A stretch of 64,000 nucleotides of DNA from an uncultured Sphingobacteriales bacterium (GTDB lineage: Bacteria; Bacteroidota; Bacteroidia; Chitinophagales; Chitinophagaceae). Positions 52,950-62,262 of this stretch are shown one piece after another. Position 1 is the stretch's first letter; each line of letters starts with the position of its first letter. Where the stretch lies: contig CALKHN010000102.1 in the NCBI GenBank assembly GCA_937991535.1, forward strand, positions 62,001-126,000. The letters are read 5' to 3'. The notes below the pieces were generated by a model. The model did no database searches, was not told the origin of the DNA, and was given only the letters and a program-made list of their open reading frames with translations. The position numbers and the translations under genes were made by a program.

Positions 52950-53897
52950 TTATTTTACAGGATTCGCAATAGCCAACTTAAACTCGCGATAAATATCTTT
53001 TACAATGCTAGCCGCAGGAAGTATATTGCTGATGAGTGCACTTGACTGCCCAATCTCCAGTTCCCCCTCTTCCAGATCGCCTTCAAACATTCCCCTTTTT
53101 GCCCTGCCTTTGCCCAATATCCCCTTTAATAGATCACTTCCTGCCCCCCTGTTTTCGGCATCCTGAACCTTTTCAAAAAATTTGTTTTTGAGTAACCTTA
53201 CCGGTACCACTTTTTTTAATGACAACAGCGTATCCCCTTCTGTTGCATGTACAATTGCATTTTTAAAATTAATGTGCGAAGATGCCTCCGTACTGGCCAC
53301 AAACCGGCTGCCCATTTGTACCCCCTCTGCGCCCAACACCATTGCTGCCAGCATTTGCCTTCCGGTAGCAATACCGCCTGCAGCTATAACCGGGATAGCC
53401 ACAACGTTACAAACAGCAGGTACCAGTACCATGGTTGTAGTTTCCTCTCTCCCATTATGTCCACCGGCTTCAAAACCCTCGGCAACCACCGCATCGCATC
53501 CTGCGGATTCGGCTTTAAGTGCAAATTTGCTGCTGCTTACGACGTGTACCACAATAATACCTTTATCTTTTAATACGCCTGTCCATGTTGCAGGATTGCC
53601 GGCTGAGGTAAACACTACAGGCACTTTTTCCTCTGTTACAATTTGCATGTGTTTTTCAATATCCGGATATAACAAGGGAATGTTTACGCCAAACGTATTT
53701 GCGGTAGCTGCTTTACATCTTTGAATATGGGTTCTAAGCACATCGGGGTACATGCTGCCGGCGCCAATTAATCCCAATCCCCCGGCATTGCTTACCGCAG
53801 ATGCCAGCTTCCACCCGCTTGCCCAAACCATGCCTGCCTGTATAATGGGATAGTTAATCTTAAAAAGACGGGTGATGCGGTTGGAAAAGGAATGCAT
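52950..53897 (-). CDS. Nitronate monooxygenase-family FMN protein
   Basis: 315 aa from ATG 53897. A frame-open extension to 53957 would add 20 residues encoded by a heptad tract and is rejected. TIM-barrel FMN family: YPIIQAGMVWASGWKLASAVSNAGGLGLIGAG, VVAEGFEAGGHNGREE (phosphate loop), VIAAGGIATGRQMLAAMVLGAEGVQMGSRF. Members oxidise alkyl nitronates or act as enoyl-reductase (FabK)-like enzymes. 16 bp upstream of the CarboxypepD_reg-like gene. Confidence 0.88.
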   Translation of the reverse strand: MHSFSNRITRLFKINYPIIQAGMVWASGWKLASAVSNAGGLGLIGAGSMYPDVLRTHIQRCKAATANTFGVNIPLLYPDIEKHMQIVTEEKVPVVFTSAGNPATWTGVLKDKGIIVVHVVSSSKFALKAESAGCDAVVAEGFEAGGHNGREETTTMVLVPAVCNVVAIPVIAAGGIATGRQMLAAMVLGAEGVQMGSRFVASTEASSHINFKNAIVHATEGDTLLSLKKVVPVRLLKNKFFEKVQDAENRGAGSDLLKGILGKGRAKRGMFEGDLEEGELEIGQSSALISNILPAASIVKDIYREFKLAIANPVK

Positions 53898-53910
53898 GGC
53901 AGATGGAGTT

Positions 53911-54084
53911 GGATTTATGATTTGAGATTTGAGATTTACGATTTGACATGCTGCCAAAATTTGCTAGCTGAAGAATGACAGCTTTCTTAGAATTTCGGAT
54001 TTGAGGGTTCGGGCCTTGAATTTGTTTGGTTCTTGCTATTTGGTTCTTGTTATTTGGTTCTTGTTATTTGGTTCTTGTTATTTG
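53911..54084. repeat. Two heptad tracts before and after position 53960
   Basis: 53911-53947: GATTTGA, GATTTGA, GATTTAC, GATTTGA, touching the NMO gene start. 54025-54084: a 14-nt word (TTTGGTTCTTGTTA, i.e. 2 x 7) repeated four times almost perfectly and ending just before the nucleotidyltransferase stop codon. Confidence 0.85.
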
Positions 54085-54095
54085 ATCTTCCCCAC

Positions 54096-55088
54096 TCATC
54101 CCAGATCAATTTGCGTATTGTCTCCAATGTTCAAAGTACGGGTCTCCCCTTTAATTTCGGTATCGCTTCCAATGAGCGACTTCTGCAATACAACATCAAA
54201 CAAACTGGCAAAATCACCAATAATGGAATCCTTAATAATGGAATAAGCAATTTTTGCCTGTTCCCCAATTGCCACATTCGGTCCTATGATCGCGTTACTG
54301 ATTTCGCAACCACTGCCAATGCTAACAGGAGGTACGATAATTACATTTTCAAAAACATGATTCGGAGATATTTTACCTCCCAGCTTTTTCATCAGGGTAG
54401 CATTGCTTTCCAGCAGAGTTTCTATTCGTCCGCCATCGAACCAGTTTTGCACTTTAAACGATTTAAAGATCGCCCCGTTCGTTATCATACATTCAAGAGC
54501 ATCGGTAAGACTGTACTCATTTCTGCTTTTTATGCCTTCCCGGATATTGGTTTCGAGGCAGGAAAAAAGGAAGCCGGTATCTTTTATTTTATAAATACCC
54601 ACGAGCGCCATATTGGATTTGGGTATTTGGGGCTTTTCAACCACTTTGGTAATAAACCCATTTTCATCAATTTCGGCAACACCAAAATTACGGGGATCAT
54701 CTACTTTTTTTACCCCAAGCATTGAATCGCCGCTGTATAAAACTTCTTTCACATTATACTCGCAAATTGTATCCCCCAGCACAATGAATATTTCATCTTC
54801 AGCAACAATTTCCCTGGTAAGATAAATGGCATGTCCCAAACCCTGCCTTTCATTTTGCAAAATAAAATGACATTGCAGGTGCGAATAATGCTGTTTTACA
54901 TAATTCTGTATCTTATCTCCCAGGTAGCCAATAATAAAAACAAACTCCTTAATACCTGCTTCAGCCAATTGATCAACAATAATGCTTAGCAATGTTTTTC
55001 CCGCAAGTGGAATAAGCGCTTTGGGTTGGGTATATGTATGCGGACGCAGCCTGGTGCCTGCCCCTGCTACGGGTATAATTGCTTTCAT
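54096..55088 (-). CDS. Sugar-phosphate nucleotidyltransferase
   Basis: 330 aa. The N-terminus KAIIPVAGAGTRLRPHTYTQPKALIPLAGK is the pyrophosphorylase signature (GxGTRLRPxT...PK), followed by IFIVLGDTICEYN, DDPRNFGVAEI, VVEKP and YSLTDALECMI. The C-terminal third is a beta-helix with GSGCEISNAIIGPNVAIG. It resembles RmlA-like or GlmU-like enzymes; whether it makes dTDP-, UDP- or another activated sugar cannot be told. Divergent from glyA. Confidence 0.87.
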   Translation of the reverse strand: MKAIIPVAGAGTRLRPHTYTQPKALIPLAGKTLLSIIVDQLAEAGIKEFVFIIGYLGDKIQNYVKQHYSHLQCHFILQNERQGLGHAIYLTREIVAEDEIFIVLGDTICEYNVKEVLYSGDSMLGVKKVDDPRNFGVAEIDENGFITKVVEKPQIPKSNMALVGIYKIKDTGFLFSCLETNIREGIKSRNEYSLTDALECMITNGAIFKSFKVQNWFDGGRIETLLESNATLMKKLGGKISPNHVFENVIIVPPVSIGSGCEISNAIIGPNVAIGEQAKIAYSIIKDSIIGDFASLFDVVLQKSLIGSDTEIKGETRTLNIGDNTQIDLG

Positions 55089-55149
55089 GTGTTACAAAAA
55101 CATTGATGCTTTGAAAACGTGAAAATAGTAAAATTCAAGATTGTTACCC

Positions 55150-55157
55150 TATTTTTG
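55150..55157 (+). promoter_or_regulatory. -7 box immediately before glyA
   Basis: TATTTTTG, an exact TAnnTTTG match, ends 4 nt before the glyA ATG (55162). Transcription would start at or very near the start codon, so the message may be leaderless. Confidence 0.5.
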
Positions 55158-55161
55158 CGCC

Positions 55162-56442
55162 ATGCAAAAGGATACACAAATATTTGACCTTATCAATAAA
55201 GAGCTGCAACGCCAGCGCAACGGCATTGAATTAATAGCATCGGAAAACTTTACGTCCCTGCAGGTAATGCAGGCCATGGGCACTGTTCCTACCAATAAAT
55301 ACGCCGAAGGCTACCCCGGCAAACGCTTTTATGGCGGTTGCGAAGTAATAGATGAAATTGAAACTATCGCTATAAACCGCTTAAAGCAGATTTTTAACGC
55401 GAGTTGGGCAAATGTGCAACCCCATAGCGGCGCGCAGGCCAATACCGCCGTTTTTTTAGCCTGCTTAAAACCTGGTGATAAGATTTTAGGACTGAACCTG
55501 AGCATGGGCGGTCATCTTACCCACGGCAGTCCTGCCAATTTTAGTGGCAAAAACTACCAGGCCCTGTTTTATGGTGTAAAAAAAGATACAGGAACGGTAG
55601 ATTATGATCAACTGGAAGCTACTGCCCTGGCGGAAAAACCTAAACTGATCATTTGCGGCGCTTCGGCTTACAGCCGCGACTGGGATTACAAACGCATCCG
55701 GGAAGTGGCCGATAAAATAGGCGCTTTGGTGCTGGCGGATATCGCCCACCCCGCCGGACTCATTGCCAAAGGATTGTTAAACGACCCTTTTGAATATTGC
55801 CATATCGTTAGCTCAACCACTCACAAAACACTCCGGGGTCCAAGAGGTGGTATCATTATGCTGCGTCACGACTTTGATAATCCGTTTGGGGTAAAAGATC
55901 CTAAGGGGAATATACGCCCAATGAGTGCACTGCTCGACCTGGCCGTATTTCCGGGTGTGCAGGGCGGACCATTAGAACATATAATAGCAGCCAAAGCGGT
56001 TTCATTTGGTGAAATACTAACAAATGAGTACACCGCATATGCAAAAAAGGTGATCGCTAACGCCCAGGCAATGGCTCATGCTTTTGTGAAACGTGGGTAT
56101 GATCTTATCAGCGATGGTACAGACAATCACCTGATGCTGATAGATCTAAGAAACAAAAATTTGACCGGCAAAAAAGCACAGGAAACCCTGGATAAGGCCC
56201 ATATTACCCTGAATAAAAATGCTGTGCCTTTTGATGATAAAAGCCCGTTTGTAACTTCCGGAATACGGGTAGGTGTACCCGCAGTTACCACCCGCGGTAT
56301 GCAGGAAGAACATATGGAACCCATTGTAGAAATGATTGACACCGTGCTGACAAATACGGAAAATGTAAAACAAATAGAAGAGGTGAGGGAACAGGTTCAC
56401 CGGTTTATGCAGCAGTTTCCGTTATATCCCGAACTAACGTAA
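55162..56442 (+). CDS. glyA: Serine hydroxymethyltransferase
   Basis: 426 aa from ATG 55162 (a TTG at 55141 is in frame but lies upstream of the promoter box). PLP enzyme converting serine and tetrahydrofolate to glycine and methylene-THF. Motifs: NGIELIASENFTS, NKYAEGYPGKRFYGGCE, LADIAHPAGLIA and the PLP lysine in VSSTTHKTLRGPRGG. Full length. Supplies the one-carbon units used by ThyA. Confidence 0.96.
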   Translation: MQKDTQIFDLINKELQRQRNGIELIASENFTSLQVMQAMGTVPTNKYAEGYPGKRFYGGCEVIDEIETIAINRLKQIFNASWANVQPHSGAQANTAVFLACLKPGDKILGLNLSMGGHLTHGSPANFSGKNYQALFYGVKKDTGTVDYDQLEATALAEKPKLIICGASAYSRDWDYKRIREVADKIGALVLADIAHPAGLIAKGLLNDPFEYCHIVSSTTHKTLRGPRGGIIMLRHDFDNPFGVKDPKGNIRPMSALLDLAVFPGVQGGPLEHIIAAKAVSFGEILTNEYTAYAKKVIANAQAMAHAFVKRGYDLISDGTDNHLMLIDLRNKNLTGKKAQETLDKAHITLNKNAVPFDDKSPFVTSGIRVGVPAVTTRGMQEEHMEPIVEMIDTVLTNTENVKQIEEVREQVHRFMQQFPLYPELT

Positions 56443-56467
56443 ACCGGCTATATGATATGCTGTGAAA

Positions 56468-56600
56468 GGTATAGGATTTGGGGGATAGGGCATAAGGTTT
56501 GAGGTATAGGGTTTAAGACATAAGGAGTGCGTGCATACGCAGTAATGAACAGTGAATCCGCTTTCACACTATCAATCGCTCACTATTCATTATTTGACTA
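56468..56600. repeat. Heptad tract after glyA
   Basis: GGTATAG, GATTTGG, GGGATAG, GGCATAA, GGTTTGA, GGTATAG, GGTTTAA, GACATAA, then ATGAACAGTGAATCC and ACTATTC/ATTATTT/GACTATT units. Two heptad words again follow each other. Confidence 0.75.
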
Positions 56601-56648
56601 TTCACTAAATGAGCACACCGTTATTTTTTAATATTATAACACACCCGT

Positions 56649-57065
56649 ATGTTACAACGTATGCAAACCATGTGGCTGCTGCTTGCTGCTGTTTTTTCCT
56701 TTATTACGCTTCGTTTTCCCATTTACAATGGCAATAAGATGGTAAATGGTATAAATGAATACAATAGGCTTAGTGCAACCAGCAGTTTATTTTTGATTAT
56801 CCTTGCTGTTGCAACAGGATTGGTAGCTTTTATAACCATATTTTTATATAAAAACAGGGCAATGCAGCAAAAACTCTGCTTCACAGGTTTACTGCTCTGC
56901 ATTATCTCTGCCTGGTTATATTACATGCAGATTAAAACATTTGTTCAGGGAGCATTCAACCTGTGGTCTGCTTTTTATTTTTTGATCCCTGTATGTTTTA
57001 TACTCGCTATGAGAGGTATATATAAAGATCAAAAATTAGTAAAAAGTATTGACCGTTTGCGTTAA
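56649..57065 (+). CDS. DUF4293-family membrane protein
   Basis: 138 aa with four hydrophobic helices (MWLLLAAVFSFITLRFPIY, SLFLIILAVATGLVAFITIFLY, LCFTGLLLCIISAWLYY, LWSAFYFLIPVCFILAMRGIY). N-terminal MLQRMQTMWLLLA and the C-terminal KDQKLVKSIDRLR are typical of DUF4293, a Bacteroidota inner-membrane family of unknown role. Full length. Confidence 0.82.
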   Translation: MLQRMQTMWLLLAAVFSFITLRFPIYNGNKMVNGINEYNRLSATSSLFLIILAVATGLVAFITIFLYKNRAMQQKLCFTGLLLCIISAWLYYMQIKTFVQGAFNLWSAFYFLIPVCFILAMRGIYKDQKLVKSIDRLR

Positions 57066-57117
57066 TGGGACTTTTAAAATATTTGCATTTAAGTAAATAT
57101 TGCAATTTCTGCCGGGC

Positions 57118-57777
57118 TTAATTTTCTTTCAGCTTAGTACTTTCCTGGTAAGTAAGTTCACGGTAACCACTAACAGGAACACTGAATTTTTGAACGGGAA
57201 CCGGGTCAAACGCGATTTTTGAGGCGGTATACTTTACCTTAAGGCTACCCACAGCAGATTCATATTCAAGCGGCAGACCGGGCAAATTCTTAAACTGGTA
57301 ATCATAATCTTTATTTTCTGTCATCAGTTCTTTTGTATAAAAAACAGTAAAACTGGTTCCATCTTTTAATCTGGCCACCGCTTTCTGGCATGCGTATCCT
57401 GCAATCGTTTTGGTTTCATTTTGGGGGGTAAAAGTAATACCAGCATATTTTTTGTTCAGGTCGGTCCAGTCCTGCCTTGTCATGTGAATCAGCAACTTCT
57501 GATTGCCATACTCTTTTAGTACTACCCCTGTATTGTTCCGGGCGTCCTGAAGCGTAATTGTAGAGCCGAGTGGGCTGATCATTTCTGTACGGCTTTGGCT
57601 ACCTTTTAAATATATAGTGGTGGTAACTCCATCAAACATATCTGCCAGTTGTGGTTCCTTGCTTCCGGTTTGAACCGTTATATCATAAACGATCGTTCCT
57701 TCTGACAGAATTTTTTGCGCATTCGCTAAATTACTCATTATCAATGCCGCTACTATAAAAAACACGTATCTGAACAT
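57118..57777 (-). CDS. Secreted GLPGLI/DUF4412-like protein
   Basis: 219 aa. Signal peptide MFRYVFFIVAALIMSNLANA. Contains EGTIVYDITVQTG, TTTIYLKGSQSRTEMISPLGSTI, KTIAGYACQKAVARLKDGTSFTVFYTKEL and NLPGLPLEYE, which match the layout of GLPGLI- or DUF4412-type Bacteroidota periplasmic proteins. Function unknown. Confidence 0.72.
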   Translation of the reverse strand: MFRYVFFIVAALIMSNLANAQKILSEGTIVYDITVQTGSKEPQLADMFDGVTTTIYLKGSQSRTEMISPLGSTITLQDARNNTGVVLKEYGNQKLLIHMTRQDWTDLNKKYAGITFTPQNETKTIAGYACQKAVARLKDGTSFTVFYTKELMTENKDYDYQFKNLPGLPLEYESAVGSLKVKYTASKIAFDPVPVQKFSVPVSGYRELTYQESTKLKEN

Positions 57778-57915
57778 TTTCTGTTTATTATGGGGTTATA
57801 TGGATAAAGATACTAAAACGCAGGGGAAGGTTGTATTGCCCTGATAAAAAACAGATATGTTAAAAAAAGAATATCATGTACAATAAACACTAAAACTCCG
57901 CTATTCCCATATCAG

Positions 57916-59763
57916 TTACCGCTTCCCTCCACTCTGCTGCTTGTTTTTTGCCTGTTGCAGCTTTTTTTGTGTTTCCTGCATTTGTTCAAGCCGCTCCTGC
58001 CACTTGCTTTTTGTTTTGGGTTTTTTCTTGTTCAGTTCAAGTTTGGCTAAAATTTTATCATGGTCAATAATAAAATTCTGTATAACATACTGAAGGATAA
58101 GCGTGATGAGGTTAGATACCGTATAATACCAGGTAAGTGCCGAAGGCAGTCCGTTAAAAATACCCAACAACATTACCGGGAAAATATAGGGCATGTATTT
58201 CATCATCGGATTGTCCATGCTGGGCGTTTGGGCCATGCTGTATACTGATATCAAAAGGCTGGTTACCGTAGCCAGGATAGTAAACAAACTAACGTGGCTA
58301 CCATAAAAAGGAATATTGAAACCAAGGTTAAGAATAGAATCGTACGATGAGAGATCATCGGCCCATAAAAAATTCTGTCCTCTCAGTTCAATGGTAGCGT
58401 TAAAAAAGCTATACAGTGAAAAGAATATAGGAATCTGGAGCAGGGCCGGTATACAGCCCCCTAAAGGGTTCACACCAGCACTCCTGTATACTTTCATTTG
58501 CTCCATGGCATAAGCCTGCTGATCATCTTTCAGTTTCGCCTTTAAGATATCCAGTTCAGGGCGCAGTGCTTTCATTTTGGCGCCACTGAGATAACTGGTA
58601 TATACCAATGGAGATGTAAGCAGCCGGATAAATATGGTGAGCAATGCAATTACAATCCCATAGCTACCCACAAATCCTTTAAAGAAATCAAAAACAGGCA
58701 TTACCAGCCACTTGTTGATGTATTTAACAAAGGCGTAAATACCCTGCCCAAGGTTAATTACATCCTGAAGCCCGATATCATAACTTTTTAGAATTTTATA
58801 ATCATTAGGCCCGTAATATATGCGCAAAGGAACCGTGGCTTTATTTTCTGACGGAAGCGTTATTTTAAGATTTGCGGTTGCTGCAGTGATCACACCCGTA
58901 GAGTCGTGGCTTTCCGTAGTGTGAATATTTCCGGAACTAAAATTATTTTTTGCTATAAGCGTAGTATTAAAAAACTTTTGTTTTACGCTGAGCCAGTGTA
59001 CAGGACTTTCAAATTGCTTTTCGGAGGAGCGTCCAAGGGTAAAATAGTCATACTCATCTTTTGTCCAGAAGCCTACCTGTGTTTCCCTCTTTTCTGTTAC
59101 AATATCTTTTTCATGCTGCTTTACTTCGTTTTGCCATAAAAGATTGATGCTATTTTGTGTGAGCAGGCCGTTAACGCCATCCATTTCGATACTCCAGTCA
59201 ATCATATACTGATCCTGATGCAGTGTAAAGCGATGAAGGATACCCTGCCCCGAAGAATCTTTTAGCTGATAGGTTATGGTTTGGCTTCCATCTGCGCTTT
59301 TGGTAACTTCCCCGCCACCAAAATAAAGGTCGCTGATCTGAATGGAACGGTTGGCAGCCGTATTTACCGGGTAGCTTAATTTATCGAAACCTCCCTGTAC
59401 GAGTTTAACCGATTGGCTGTCTATTGATTTGTAGTTCTTTAATTCTACCAATTTAGGTTGCGCTCCCTTATTGGTAAACGTAACTTTTAGTAAATCATTT
59501 TCAAGTACAGTTTCATTTTCTGTGCCATTTACTGCCGTTACAAACTGACCTGCTGCAGCCACCCTGCTTTGGGTTGCCAACTGAACTGAATCTGCACGTT
59601 CCGCGCTGCTGTCTACCCTGGGTTGAAGAACAGCCAAGGAATCCTGAATATGCTTTCTTTGCTTTTCTACATCAAGCTGACCCTGGCGTGTAAAGTAAAA
59701 AAAACCAAGAAACATCAAAGCCAGCAATACAAAACCAAGAATCGCATTTTTATCAAACTGCAT
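57916..59763 (-). CDS. yidC: Membrane protein insertase YidC
   Basis: 615 aa. N-terminal helix (NAILGFVLLALMFLGFFYF), a ~300-residue periplasmic beta domain typical of Gram-negative YidC, then the conserved insertase core: VGSYGIVIALLTIFIRLLTSPLVY, MKVYRSAGVNPLGGCIPALLQIPIFFSLYSFF, NPMMKYMPYIFPVMLLGIFNGLPSALTWYYTVSN. Basic Lys/Gln tail. It inserts proteins into the inner membrane with or without SecYEG. On the minus strand downstream of pyrG. Confidence 0.96.
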   Translation of the reverse strand: MQFDKNAILGFVLLALMFLGFFYFTRQGQLDVEKQRKHIQDSLAVLQPRVDSSAERADSVQLATQSRVAAAGQFVTAVNGTENETVLENDLLKVTFTNKGAQPKLVELKNYKSIDSQSVKLVQGGFDKLSYPVNTAANRSIQISDLYFGGGEVTKSADGSQTITYQLKDSSGQGILHRFTLHQDQYMIDWSIEMDGVNGLLTQNSINLLWQNEVKQHEKDIVTEKRETQVGFWTKDEYDYFTLGRSSEKQFESPVHWLSVKQKFFNTTLIAKNNFSSGNIHTTESHDSTGVITAATANLKITLPSENKATVPLRIYYGPNDYKILKSYDIGLQDVINLGQGIYAFVKYINKWLVMPVFDFFKGFVGSYGIVIALLTIFIRLLTSPLVYTSYLSGAKMKALRPELDILKAKLKDDQQAYAMEQMKVYRSAGVNPLGGCIPALLQIPIFFSLYSFFNATIELRGQNFLWADDLSSYDSILNLGFNIPFYGSHVSLFTILATVTSLLISVYSMAQTPSMDNPMMKYMPYIFPVMLLGIFNGLPSALTWYYTVSNLITLILQYVIQNFIIDHDKILAKLELNKKKPKTKSKWQERLEQMQETQKKLQQAKNKQQSGGKR

Positions 59764-59785
59764 ATTACCTTAAAATTTGAGTGGG

Positions 59786-59793
59786 CAAAGGTA
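59786..59793 (-). promoter_or_regulatory. -7 box of yidC
   Basis: On the minus strand TACCTTTG, an exact TAnnTTTG match, 22 bp before the yidC ATG. Confidence 0.5.
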
Positions 59794-59857
59794 ACATCTT
59801 TGAATAAACTTTAAGGGTGTAAACCAAATTGTTTCGGTAATACACAAAACAAGCCGG

Positions 59858-61504
59858 TTAAACCATTTCACTTTGTAAAGAAGGCTTTTTACGGTTGTTT
59901 TTTTCTTCTACAAAATCTTTGGCGGCCTTAATAAAACTTACAAATAAGGGATGCGGGTTTTCCACAGTACTTTTTAATTCGGGGTGATACTGAACGCCTA
60001 TAAAATAAGGATGGTTTACCAGTTCCACTATTTCAACCAAACCGCTCTCCGGATTCCTCCCGCTGGCTATCATGCCATGCTCTTCAAAAGCCTGCAGATA
60101 GGCATTGTTAAATTCCCAGCGGTGGCGGTGCCTTTCGCTAATTAAGTTTGTGCCATATATTTGCTGAGCAAGGCTTCCTTCTCTTAACTCGCATGGATAT
60201 GCGCCCAACCGCATGGTGCCGCCTTTTGCGGTAACTTTTTTCTGTTCGTCCATTAAATCAATGACCGCATGGGTAGTACTGGAATTCATTTCAGTAGAAT
60301 GGGCGTCTTTAAGATTTAAAACATTCCTGGCAAATTCAATAACAGACATTTGCATACCAAGACAGATGCCAAAGAATGGCAACCTGTTTTCCCTCGCATA
60401 TTTTACAGCCAATATTTTACCTTCTATACCACGCAAACCAAAACCAGGGGCAACCAGCAGTCCATCTAAGCTGCTAAGCTTTTCAGTAACATTTTCTTCG
60501 CTGATAAACTCGCTGTGTATATTAACTACATTTACACTGCATTCGTTTATGGCGCCTGCATGCACGAACGCTTCCAGTATGGATTTATATGCGTCCTGCA
60601 GTTCGATATATTTACCAATTAAACCAATATTTACCTTGCTCTTCGGATATTTGAGCTTATCCAAAAACTCTTTCCATTTTCCCAGTTCAGGTTCGTTATA
60701 ATGCTGAATAGCCAGTTTTTTCAGGCATATCTGATCGAGCTTTTCCCGCATCATCGTCAAAGGCACTTCATAAATAGTGGGTGCATCGGCCGACTCAATT
60801 ACGGCATCGGGCTTTACATTACAAAACAATGCTATTTTCCGGCGTATTTCCGGGGTTAGTGGCCGTTCGGTGCGGCAGACGATTATATCCGGGTTAACGC
60901 CTTCCGAACTTAGCAGCTTTACACTATGTTGTGTAGGTTTTGTTTTTAGTTCTTTAGCGGCTTTCAGGTAAGGCACGAGGGTGAGGTGCACCACCAGGCA
61001 GTCTTCATCCGGTAATTCCCATTGTAACTGGCGAACCGCCTCAATGAAGGGAAGGCTCTCAATATCGCCCACGGTTCCGCCCAACTCTGTTATCACAATA
61101 TCAAATCCACCATTTCCCAGTAACAACATCCGTCTTTTTATTTCGTCGGTGATATGTGGAATTACCTGAACGGTTTTACCCAGGTACGCGCCTTCTCTCT
61201 CTTTATTGATAACCGTTTGATAAATACGTCCGGTAGTAACATTATTAGCCTGCGAAGTATAAATATTTAAAAACCGTTCGTAATGGCCCAGATCAAGGTC
61301 GGTCTCCGCTCCGTCTTCAGTAACATAGCATTCGCCATGTTCATAAGGATTTAAAGTGCCGGGATCAACGTTAATATAGGGATCAAATTTTTGTATGGTT
61401 ACCTTTAAGCCACGTGCCTGCAGCAATTTAGCCAGCGAGGCGGAAATAATACCCTTACCCAATGAAGATGTTACGCCACCGGTAACAAAAATGTACTTGG
61501 CCAT
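59858..61504 (-). CDS. pyrG: CTP synthase
   Basis: 548 aa, full length. Makes CTP from UTP and glutamine. N-terminal synthetase: VTGGVTSSLGKGIISASLAKLLQARG (P-loop), DPYINVDPGTLNPYEHGE, LGGTVGDIESLPFIEA. C-terminal glutaminase: catalytic Cys in FGICLGMQM, and His-Glu in QYHPELKS. Lies between yidC and a small lipoprotein gene. Confidence 0.97.
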   Translation of the reverse strand: MAKYIFVTGGVTSSLGKGIISASLAKLLQARGLKVTIQKFDPYINVDPGTLNPYEHGECYVTEDGAETDLDLGHYERFLNIYTSQANNVTTGRIYQTVINKEREGAYLGKTVQVIPHITDEIKRRMLLLGNGGFDIVITELGGTVGDIESLPFIEAVRQLQWELPDEDCLVVHLTLVPYLKAAKELKTKPTQHSVKLLSSEGVNPDIIVCRTERPLTPEIRRKIALFCNVKPDAVIESADAPTIYEVPLTMMREKLDQICLKKLAIQHYNEPELGKWKEFLDKLKYPKSKVNIGLIGKYIELQDAYKSILEAFVHAGAINECSVNVVNIHSEFISEENVTEKLSSLDGLLVAPGFGLRGIEGKILAVKYARENRLPFFGICLGMQMSVIEFARNVLNLKDAHSTEMNSSTTHAVIDLMDEQKKVTAKGGTMRLGAYPCELREGSLAQQIYGTNLISERHRHRWEFNNAYLQAFEEHGMIASGRNPESGLVEIVELVNHPYFIGVQYHPELKSTVENPHPLFVSFIKAAKDFVEEKNNRKKPSLQSEMV

Positions 61505-61612
61505 GACTTAAATAGATTAATGATGTTTAGATCTTATTTTAAAATATGATTATTCTTAATGAATAGCCAGTCTTAGCGACCTGCAAATGGAAGAAATATA
61601 TTGAAGGTCATG

Positions 61613-61682
61613 CAAAGTTACAGTTTTTTATTCCGACATATGGAACCGGATATGCCGGAATGTGGAAAAAAACATATTCCGG
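61613..61682 (-). promoter_or_regulatory. pyrG upstream region: -7 box and inverted repeat
   Basis: TAACTTTG (61613-61620, minus strand) matches TAnnTTTG, about 110 bp before the pyrG ATG. Just upstream of it on that strand, CCGGAATGTG (61655-61664) and CATATTCCGG (61673-61682) form a 10-bp inverted repeat with one mismatch, perhaps an operator or structured leader. Confidence 0.4.
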
Positions 61683-61693
61683 TGTATAAAATT

Positions 61694-61716
61694 AAAAAAC
61701 CTCCTGTTAGGGAGGT
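61694..61716 (-). terminator. Terminator after the small lipoprotein gene
   Basis: ACCTCC (61699-61704) / GGAGGT (61711-61716), 6-nt loop, then a T run on the minus strand (A run at 61694-61699). Separates it from pyrG. Confidence 0.75.
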
Positions 61717-61745
61717 GCAATAAAGATTAAGAGAATTTAATGGGT

Positions 61746-62105
61746 TTAATCTTTAATTAGTTGTATAGATATCTGTTTGCCAGCATCATATATTAGTTTA
61801 CAGGTATAATAACCTTTGTAAAGGATATTTGCGCCTTCGCCGGTAAGTGTTTGTTGCCGGCCATCCGCTTCTATTATGCAAATAAGGTTTTGAGGCATGG
61901 CTGCAATGGCCCGGTACCCTGTTGTAAATTTGGGGGTAAGCATATCAAATGCAATTTCGCCTCCCGCATTAAGAATAACCAATTTCTCTATCTGAAGAGG
62001 AGTAGCATTATGTATGCGAACTTCAGCACCAGCGGGATGATCTTCCTTGTTGCAGGAAAAAAAGATGCCACAGGAGATAAGTAGCAGAATGGTTACCCTT
62101 TTCAT
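61746..62105 (-). CDS. Small lipoprotein of unknown function
   Basis: 119 aa from ATG 62105; an upstream frame extension lacks a signal pattern. Lipobox GIFFSC, then VRIHNATPLQIEKLVILNAGGEIAFDML and a Gly/Tyr-containing C-terminus. No named family. Sits between the nusG and pyrG terminators as a single-gene unit. Confidence 0.65.
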   Translation of the reverse strand: MKRVTILLLISCGIFFSCNKEDHPAGAEVRIHNATPLQIEKLVILNAGGEIAFDMLTPKFTTGYRAIAAMPQNLICIIEADGRQQTLTGEGANILYKGYYTCKLIYDAGKQISIQLIKD

Positions 62106-62207
62106 AATATTGGAATGGCAGTACGGTGCAATGCACCAAATGACCAATATAAAAAAACGATAAGATATATAAAATATTGCGGTGTGGTGATAAAATTGTA
62201 CTTGCAA

Positions 62208-62233
62208 CAAAAAACCCGCTAACAAAAGCGGGT
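62208..62233 (-). terminator. Terminator after nusG
   Basis: ACCCGCT (62214-62220) / AGCGGGT (62227-62233), loop of 6, then T run on the minus strand (A-rich at 62208-62214). It ends the secE-nusG transcript before any ribosomal-protein gene. Confidence 0.85.
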
Positions 62234-62262
62234 GTAGTATGTAAAAAAGTTAAAGTAGTGGA

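Noticed and set aside
53897..53957. Longer N-terminus of the nitronate monooxygenase-family protein
   Set aside because: The added residues are encoded by a heptad tract and do not match the family; the ATG at 53897 fits the fold start.
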